A stretch of DNA of 64,000 nucleotides, from assembly GCF_029027965.1 (NCBI RefSeq), contig NZ_CP119082.1, positions 2,713,001 through 2,777,000 of the forward strand, given 5' to 3'. The notes below the pieces were generated by a model, which saw only the letters and a program-made list of their open reading frames with translations, did no database searches and was not told the DNA's origin. Position numbers and translations under genes: made by a program. The DNA comes from Paracoccus sp. S3-43 (GTDB taxonomy: Bacteria > Pseudomonadota > Alphaproteobacteria > Rhodobacterales > Rhodobacteraceae). Positions 62,163-64,000 of the stretch are shown piece after piece; the stretch's first letter is position 1; the number at the start of each line of letters is the position of its first letter.

Positions 62163-63100
62163 GCTGTCACCTCTTGCCGGGGTTCGCTGACCAGGGCGAT
62201 GAACACCTCTTCCAGGCTGGACTGCCGGGTCGAGACGTCGCGCACCAGGATCCCCTGGGCGGCCAGATCGCCCAGCAGATGCGCGATGCCGGTGCGTTCC
62301 GCCCGCGTGTCGTATTCATAGGTCAGCGCCCGGCCGTCCAGCGACAGCCGCAGGCCCCGGCCGGTCAGTTCGTCGGGGATCATGGTCAAAGGCTCGGACA
62401 GTTCGACGGTCAGGGTCTTCTTGCCGAATTCGCCCATCAACTCGTGCGTGGGCTTGACCAGCAGCAGCCGGCCCTTGTTGATGACGCCGACGCGGTCGGC
62501 CATTTCCTCGGCCTCTTCCAGGTAATGGGTGGTCAGGATGATGGTCACGCCGTCGCGGCGAAGCTGGTCGACGACCTCCCACATCTCGCGGCGCAGGGCC
62601 ACGTCCACGCCCGCCGTGGGCTCGTCCAGGAACAGCACCTTGGGCCGGTGCGCCAGGGCCTTGGCGATCAGCACGCGGCGCTTCATGCCGCCCGACAATT
62701 CGCGGGTCATGGCGTCGCGCTTGTCCCACAGGGCCAGGCTGCGCAGCACCTGTTCGATATAGGCCTCGTCCGGGCCTTCGCCATAGAGGCCGCGCGTGAA
62801 GCGGACGCAGGCGATCACCGTTTCGAACGGCTCCAGCGCGACTTCCTGGGGCACCAGGCCGATCAGCCTGCGCGCCGCGCGCCAGTCGCTGCGGATGTCG
62901 TGGCCGCCCACGCGGACCGTGCCGCCGGTCGGCACCACCAGCCCGCAGATGATCGAGATCAGCGTCGTCTTGCCCGCACCGTTCGGTCCCAGCAGGGCGA
63001 TGATCTCGCCTTCATGGATGTCCAGCGACACATCGCTCAGCGCGCGGGTGCCGCTGTCATATTGCTTGGACAGGTTGTCGATCTGGATGATCGCGGTCAT
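62159..63100 (-). CDS. ABC-2 type exporter ATP-binding protein
   Basis: A 313-residue ATPase of the CcmA/NodI/YadG type: Walker [14 protein letters not shown]-loop [13 protein letters not shown], signature [15 protein letters not shown], Walker [14 protein letters not shown]-loop [13 protein letters not shown]. The C-terminal 80 residues form the beta-rich regulatory extension. Starts at ATG 63100, overlapping the MFS stop by four bases, and overlaps the permease in the same way. Confidence 0.94.
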   Translation of the reverse strand: MTAIIQIDNLSKQYDSGTRALSDVSLDIHEGEIIALLGPNGAGKTTLISIICGLVVPTGGTVRVGGHDIRSDWRAARRLIGLVPQEVALEPFETVIACVRFTRGLYGEGPDEAYIEQVLRSLALWDKRDAMTRELSGGMKRRVLIAKALAHRPKVLFLDEPTAGVDVALRREMWEVVDQLRRDGVTIILTTHYLEEAEEMADRVGVINKGRLLLVKPTHELMGEFGKKTLTVELSEPLTMIPDELTGRGLRLSLDGRALTYEYDTRAERTGIAHLLGDLAAQGILVRDVSTRQSSLEEVFIALVSEPRQEVTA

Positions 63101-64000
63101 TCGGCAGTCCTTTTCACATGCAACGCGGGGGCCTGCCGCCGCAAGATCGCGGCCAGGGCCAGGGCCAGCAGACCGAAGCCCGCCGCCCCGGTCAGGAAAG
63201 CCCCCGAATAGCCCAGATGGGCGACAAGGGGCGTCGACGCCAGGGGCGACAGGAACTGCCCCAGGAAAATGGCCGAGGTGATCAGCCCCGACACCAGCCC
63301 GCGATAGCGCGCGGGCGCCGCGTTCAGCGCCGTGGTGATGAAGGTGGGCATGCAGAAGCCAAGCCCCGCCCCGATCAGCGCCGCGCCCGCCATCGCCACC
63401 GCCAGCCCAGGCGCCAGGGCGATCGCGGCGAAACCCAGGGCCAGCATCAGATAGCCCAGCACCGGCGTGGCGATCCGGCCCAGCCGCACCAGGCCCGAGA
63501 TGACCGACATCACCGCGGCCGAGGCCATCATCGCCCCCATCACCGTGCCCGCATGGCGCGGATCCTCCAGCCCGATCCCGCGCAGGTGATAGGGCAGTTG
63601 GGTGGGAACCGCATAGAAGATCACGAAGGTCAGCCCGGCGGCCCCCGCCATGACCCCCGCGACCATCCGCCAACCGGGATCGGCGGGCAGTTCCAGGGCG
63701 GCAGAGGGACCGCGCGCGGATCCGTGCCGGTGCGGTTCGGGCAGGATGCGCCACAGCAGCGGCAACAGCGGCACGGCCAGGCCATAGATCGCAAAGGGCA
63801 GCCGGGGATCGCTGGCGGCCAGCAGCCCTGCGGTGGTCACGAAGGCCAGCCCGCCGACATTGGTCGCGGCCATCTGGTATCCCATCAGCCGCCCGCGCGC
63901 CGGGCCGTCGAAGTAATCGCCCACAAGCGCCGCCTGCGCCGTCATGATCAGCGCCACCCCCAGGCCAAGCGCCAGGCGGCTGGCCAGGATCGCCTCCAGC
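63097..64000 (-). CDS. MFS transporter, C-terminal part (cut by window edge)
   Basis: The reading frame is open to the end of the window, so the N-terminus lies beyond position 64000. About 300 residues are visible with nine or ten helices of a twelve-helix drug:H+ antiporter-type MFS protein (FIVTTAL-like helix 10, [25 protein letters not shown]). Its stop overlaps the ABC-2 ATPase start (ATGA), so the three transport genes are probably one operon. Substrate unknown. Confidence 0.87.
   Translation of the reverse strand, partial: LEAILASRLALGLGVALIMTAQAALVGDYFDGPARGRLMGYQMAATNVGGLAFVTTAGLLAASDPRLPFAIYGLAVPLLPLLWRILPEPHRHGSARGPSAALELPADPGWRMVAGVMAGAAGLTFVIFYAVPTQLPYHLRGIGLEDPRHAGTVMGAMMASAAVMSVISGLVRLGRIATPVLGYLMLALGFAAIALAPGLAVAMAGAALIGAGLGFCMPTFITTALNAAPARYRGLVSGLITSAIFLGQFLSPLASTPLVAHLGYSGAFLTGAAGFGLLALALAAILRRQAPALHVKRTAE

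Overview
The window is a GC-rich chromosomal segment from an alphaproteobacterium of the Paracoccus/Rhodobacter group (Rhodobacteraceae). The basis is the codon bias (strong G/C at third positions), the protein set, C-terminal sorting signals of the VPLPA type, and a ba3-type quinol oxidase cluster that ends in its own SURF1 gene, which I remember as typical of Paracoccus. Genes are tightly packed with many 4-base ATGA/GTGA overlaps. No gene-free stretch exceeds 300 bases; the longest (2039-2270, 36881-37096, 44516-44774, 57852-58059) are described where they hold anything. I found no rRNA, tRNA, CRISPR array, integrase or transposase.

Layout. 1-8153: an edge-truncated phosphatase-like gene, a DMT permease, suhB, a 5'-truncated EEP-family gene with a sorting signal, divergent metR/metF with two MetR-like operators, a full-length secreted EEP protein with a similar sorting signal, then ornithine/lysine-type decarboxylase divergent from an Lrp-type regulator. 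8154-11699: an HxlR regulator divergent from a four-gene chain (tandem DUF1428, double VOC protein, two glutathione transferases), with a striking operator between. 11760-20742: valS, a HisC-like aminotransferase coupled to a stand-alone AsnC ligand-binding domain protein, a MATE exporter, the cbpA-cbpM chaperone pair, an aldo/keto reductase and a DUF1801 protein. 20743-26018: a complete peptide/nickel-type ABC importer. 26113-31845: a moxR-DUF58-DUF4381-BatA-BatB-BatC-BatD aerotolerance-type operon.

31960-37096: quinol oxidase genes cyoABCD (qoxABCD) with SURF1, and a divergent MFS gene. 38477-46502: malate synthase G, an AI-2E family permease, the two enzymes of the carboxy(nor)spermidine route to polyamines, a pterin dehydratase and a cardiolipin synthase. 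46582-57851: accD, folC, zapE, an MTA/SAH nucleosidase, an ABC exporter, a CAP-domain lipoprotein, a BON-LysM protein, an acyl-CoA synthetase, a small secreted peptide with a textbook terminator, and ettA. 58060-60667: a compact type II restriction-modification pair (BglII-like nuclease plus MT-A70 adenine methylase) translationally chained to rimO. 60768-64000: a possible 40-residue membrane peptide, a ClpP-like periplasmic protein, an ABC-2 exporter and an edge-truncated MFS gene.

The most interesting signals are: (1) a 24-base element that begins 0-1 base after three unrelated stop codons, always in the gene's sense direction, and is always followed by a GC hairpin; (2) the rimO-coupled restriction-modification pair; (3) several long perfect inverted repeats at regulatory positions (HxlR operator, glcB upstream region with a possible leader peptide, two nested palindromes upstream of the acyl-CoA synthetase); (4) the truncated EEP gene that kept its cell-surface sorting tail but lost its secretion signal. 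All assignments come from reading the sequence and remembered family features; no database search was run.
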